A stretch of DNA of 64,000 nt from NCBI GenBank assembly GCA_964418255.1, contig CAYQKV010000001.1, positions 186,001-250,000 on the forward strand. Direction: 5' to 3'. This DNA comes from CAG-1782 sp964418255 (GTDB lineage: Bacteria; Bacillota; Clostridia; Christensenellales; DTU072). The notes beneath the pieces were generated by a model. It made no database searches and was not told the DNA's origin. It saw nothing but the letters and a program-made list of their open reading frames with translations. Below are positions 61,554 to 64,000 of this stretch, piece by piece. The position numbers were made by a program, and so were the translations under genes. Positions within the stretch are counted from its first letter, which is position 1. Every line of letters starts with the position of its first letter.

Positions 61554-61979
61554 TCAACATTCGGGGCAATCTACGTCAACGTAATGCGCGACGCAATCCG
61601 TTTCGAACGTTCTGCGACAGCACGTAGTCGTCGTATCGTTCGTTTCCGCGATTTCTTCGGGCAAAACGAACCGAAGGTTATTCATCGTTATATCCGCGCA
61701 GCAATTTTCACTGTGGGAAGCGACGAAAGTTCTGTAACCTTTTGCGACTCTGCCGCCGCCCGTCGTTTCGTACAGAGTGACGCCTACCGCTATACGCTTG
61801 TTGGGGCACACCCTTCTTACCGTAGCGGAAACGTTAAGGAAACGTCCGAGTCCGCATAAATGATGTCCGTCGATTACGACGTTTTTACATTCTTCGCATC
61901 CGTCAAACTCGACGGAAGATGTCGCCGTGTCGTTTGCGTCGATTAAAACCGCACGGTTGTTTACGTTGTTTTCTTCCAT
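61554..61979 (-). CDS. Cysteine-rich hypothetical protein
   Basis: A 141-residue protein without signal peptide, containing about ten Cys (CEECKNV, HHLCGLG, RRVCPNKR, ENCCADI, TTCCRRT, VDCPEC). The middle, VCPNKRIAVGVTLYE...FVLPEE, looks like a beta-sandwich module I associate with clostridial surface or spore proteins, but I cannot name a family. The ATG at 61979 follows GGAGGAGAG. It is a single gene with its own terminator. Confidence 0.7.
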   Translation of the reverse strand: MEENNVNNRAVLIDANDTATSSVEFDGCEECKNVVIDGHHLCGLGRFLNVSATVRRVCPNKRIAVGVTLYETTGGGRVAKGYRTFVASHSENCCADITMNNLRFVLPEEIAETNDTTTTCCRRTFETDCVAHYVDVDCPEC

Positions 61980-62040
61980 AATTACTCTCCTCCATACTGC
62001 ATTGTATTCCGATAAAAAACCGAATGTTACCACCCTTTAC

Positions 62041-62060
62041 GGAGCGGAGAGATTGATTTT
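62041..62060. repeat. Possible remnant of the intergenic repeat end
   Basis: GGAGCGGAGAGATTG followed by ATTTT matches the end of copies 1, 2 and 4 (GGAGTGGAGAGATTGCG, TTGATTTT) with a short deletion. It supplies the -35 box of the tfoX-like promoter. Confidence 0.4.
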
Positions 62061-62081
62061 GTTTATCCCATATGTTATAAT
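62053..62081 (+). promoter_or_regulatory. Promoter of the TfoX-like gene
   Basis: TTGATT (62053-62058), 17-bp spacer, TATAAT (62076-62081), plus strand. Confidence 0.8.
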
Positions 62082-62111
62082 AAATAAAATAATACAAAGT
62101 AAGGAAAAAAT

Positions 62112-62417
62112 ATGGCTACGGATAAAACCTATATCGATTTTGTTTGCGAACAGTTACCCTCTTCCCGTCCGTTCCGATACAAAAAAATGTTCGGAGAATA
62201 TATGATTTATATCGACGAGAAGCCGATTTTCACCGTTTGCGACAACACGGTTTTCGTTAAAATATTACCCGAGGCAAAAGACCTTATGTCCGGTTGCGCC
62301 GTCGGCACCCCGTATCCCGGCGCAAAGGAATGTTATATCGTAGACGTCGAAGACAGAGACTTTCTCGAAAAAACGATAGCCTTATACGTTACTTTGATTA
62401 AGCCGCGTAAAAAATGA
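62112..62417 (+). CDS. TfoX N-terminal-domain protein
   Basis: A 101-residue protein matching the TfoX/Sxy N-terminal domain: the KKMFGEYMIY core, then FTVCDNTVFVKI, ending KPRKK. Sxy/TfoX of proteobacteria activates competence genes, but single-domain homologues in Firmicutes have no established role. SD AAGGAAAAAAT. It is a single-gene unit on the plus strand. Confidence 0.85.
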   Translation: MATDKTYIDFVCEQLPSSRPFRYKKMFGEYMIYIDEKPIFTVCDNTVFVKILPEAKDLMSGCAVGTPYPGAKECYIVDVEDRDFLEKTIALYVTLIKPRKK

Positions 62418-62436
62418 GTTCTTTATGGATTTTGAA

Positions 62437-62466
62437 AAAGAAGCCGAAAAATTTCGGCTTCTTTTG
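62437..62466. terminator. Bidirectional terminator between the TfoX-like and lipoprotein genes
   Basis: Stem AAAGAAGCCGAAA/TTTCGGCTTCTTT with an AA loop between convergent genes, T runs on both strands. Confidence 0.85.
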
Positions 62467-62497
62467 TTTCTTTTGACATTTGTCTGCATTTACCGTT

Positions 62498-64000
62498 TTA
62501 TTTTACTTCTACGGAATATATCGTTCCGCCGAACGAATATGCGGAAATAACGAGTTCGTGCGTCAGCATTACATCGCCAATCCCGCCTGCTCCGTTTTGT
62601 TGGAAATATTCGCTATCCTCGGAATAGCGGTACATCATCGCCATTTCTTCCGCGAGGACGTCTCCGCTCTGAATGTCGTTAAACGTAAGAGTTTTCGTCC
62701 CGTTTATTATCACGGTTACACTGTCGGTTTGTTCGGACAGGCAGAGCTCGAACGTCACCATACCTTGCGTGTAGCGATAGCCTTCATATACTTCATACGG
62801 CGACGTTCCCGCAAAACCTTTCAGGTCTTCGCTCCACTGCATAATTTCCGACTTGAACTCTACTTCGCCTTTAATAAACAAGTCGGAAGCGGCAAGTTCG
62901 GCTTCCGCGTTGGGGAAATCTAATCCGTATTCGTCTGCGCGGTCGTTCTTATATACGTTTGGCGCGGAAAGTTTAACGTAAGCCCTATTATTGTGCATTA
63001 CTTTTTCTATCTGCGCGGATTTACCGTTTACCGTCATAGTTTTGATAACGTCGTTTCTTATAGCCGCGACGAAAACACTGTTCCCTATTTTTTTCGCTCC
63101 GAACTCGTCGGTCTCGTCTAACAGGATATAAATTTCGCTCGCGTTGTAAATTTGGTTGAGGTAGTAAATTTCTTCCCATTCTTCGTTATAGAACGACGAA
63201 TATCCCACGTCGCCTACTCTTCCCGATATTTGAGAAGGGATTCCGTCGGAAATTCTCGTATCTTCCGCAAAAATCAGATTAGTATCCTCGTTAAAAATAA
63301 TTTCGTCTACCCGAGTATAGGTCTTTCCGTTTATCGTAGCTGTATGCTTGACTTCTTCGGCGTAATTACCCGTACGGTCAAACGGAGACGGGAAAATTAT
63401 CGTGTCGCCGCTTACAACCGTTTTGATTATCAGTTTGTCGCCGTAAGAAACTTTTTTATTCCCGACAAATTCCGCAAGTTCCTCAATGGTCGCTATTCCT
63501 TCTCGCTTATCCGTTACTTTCCCGATGAACTCCGCGGAATAGGTAGCGGAAACAAGTTCTTTATCGTTGGCTAAATCCGAAAGTCCACTGTATTCGGACG
63601 TAAGCTCAAGCGTTTTTTTCGACAATTCGCCTGAAAGAACTATCGAGACGTCGCTTTTTACTTCAACGCCGTATTCGACGTACGTTAAAGAACCTTCCTC
63701 AGCCCGAACGGACGACGGCTTGATTTCCGTTCCGTTTGCTTCGACTTTAAGCGTGCCGATTTCAAACCCTTCATCAATCACAACCACGAAATAAAACGAG
63801 GTATCGGCATTGACATTGTAGGTTTTGCCTTCGGTTACAACCGCTCCCGTGTAACTGTAATTTATCGTATTTATTCCCTCGATATTGCCAGAAGAAAAAG
63901 AAACCGTATATGTTTTATCGGCACTCTTATCGGAACAAGCGGCAAACGTAAACGCGACCGCAACCATAGCTATAACGATAATCGATACCGTCAAAATTTT
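62498..64000 (-). CDS. Lipoprotein of unknown function (5' end outside the window)
   Basis: About 500 residues are visible. The reading frame stays open to the window edge: the visible N-terminus reads KILTVSIIVIAMVAVAFTF then AAC, a lipoprotein signal whose start codon is just outside; an internal TTG at 63994 is an unlikely start. The body alternates beta-rich segments with no family I recognise. It is probably another surface-anchored protein like its neighbours. Confidence 0.72.
   Translation of the reverse strand, partial: KILTVSIIVIAMVAVAFTFAACSDKSADKTYTVSFSSGNIEGINTINYSYTGAVVTEGKTYNVNADTSFYFVVVIDEGFEIGTLKVEANGTEIKPSSVRAEEGSLTYVEYGVEVKSDVSIVLSGELSKKTLELTSEYSGLSDLANDKELVSATYSAEFIGKVTDKREGIATIEELAEFVGNKKVSYGDKLIIKTVVSGDTIIFPSPFDRTGNYAEEVKHTATINGKTYTRVDEIIFNEDTNLIFAEDTRISDGIPSQISGRVGDVGYSSFYNEEWEEIYYLNQIYNASEIYILLDETDEFGAKKIGNSVFVAAIRNDVIKTMTVNGKSAQIEKVMHNNRAYVKLSAPNVYKNDRADEYGLDFPNAEAELAASDLFIKGEVEFKSEIMQWSEDLKGFAGTSPYEVYEGYRYTQGMVTFELCLSEQTDSVTVIINGTKTLTFNDIQSGDVLAEEMAMMYRYSEDSEYFQQNGAGGIGDVMLTHELVISAYSFGGTIYSVEVK

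Overview
The window looks like chromosome from an anaerobic, fermentative member of the Bacillota (class Clostridia), probably an uncultured gut lineage. This rests on four things: the Firmicutes block yicC-gmk-rpoZ-coaBC-priA-def-fmt-rsmB-rlmN-rsgA-rpe followed by a spoVM-like mini-gene; two T-box leaders; a trimeric [FeFe]-hydrogenase locus; and a large lipoprotein with BspA-type leucine-rich repeats. I cannot name the species. Almost every gene is on the minus strand; only the acyl-CoA ligase fusion (44161-46440) and a TfoX-like gene (62112-62417) are on plus.

Region 1 (1-11353) is one long minus-strand housekeeping operon. It runs from a consensus promoter at 11324-11353 through yicC, gmk, rpoZ, coaBC, priA, def, fmt, rsmB, rlmN, rsgA, rpe, a 23-residue SpoVM-like peptide and nth to the truncated obg. 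Many junctions overlap by 4-22 bp. The usual remA and prpC-prkC genes are absent from their expected slots, and rsgA appears to start at a non-canonical ATT. Region 2 (11371-16700) is a dgt-pcrA-ligA operon. Region 3 (16993-18704) is a lone TrpB2-type trpB behind a Trp T-box. Region 4 (18723-26355) holds a degenerate PIG-L homologue, a small acidic protein, glycolytic pgk-tpiA-gpmI, and prs with two accessory genes. Region 5 (26423-31809) is a cupin-type regulator followed by a heterodimeric ABC exporter, one subunit of which carries a ~330-residue insertion outside the membrane.

Region 6 (32083-35556) is a large lipoprotein gene plus about 0.9 kb of hairpin-rich non-coding DNA. Region 7 (35585-43703) is a hydrogenase operon. 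It encodes HydC, two DRTGG proteins, two HATPase proteins, a HydS-like sensory hydrogenase, a PHP phosphoesterase, a 2Fe-2S protein, HydB and HydA. This joins NADH/ferredoxin-linked H2 metabolism to what looks like a redox-sensing module. Divergent from it, region 8 (43819-46491) has an Ile-type T-box driving a single-chain XRE-cupin-acyl-CoA ligase. Region 9 (46546-55139) has class I LysRS fused to a tRNA-binding domain, a SLOG-family gene behind a ~310-nt structured leader, tRNA-Arg(CCG), tsaD, prfB and secA. Region 10 (55140-64000) has the giant LRR lipoprotein, a Cys-rich protein, the TfoX-like gene and a truncated lipoprotein.

Two themes connect the regions. First, both T-boxes sit on salvage-type enzymes (indole to Trp by TrpB2; probably a short branched acid to its CoA thioester on the Ile-controlled gene), which suggests amino acids are finished from precursors made by neighbours. 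Second, a ~195-bp repeat family with 17-bp imperfect terminal inverted repeats is scattered through intergenic DNA. Its internal hairpin shows a compensatory base-pair change between copies, and several copies lie next to promoters.
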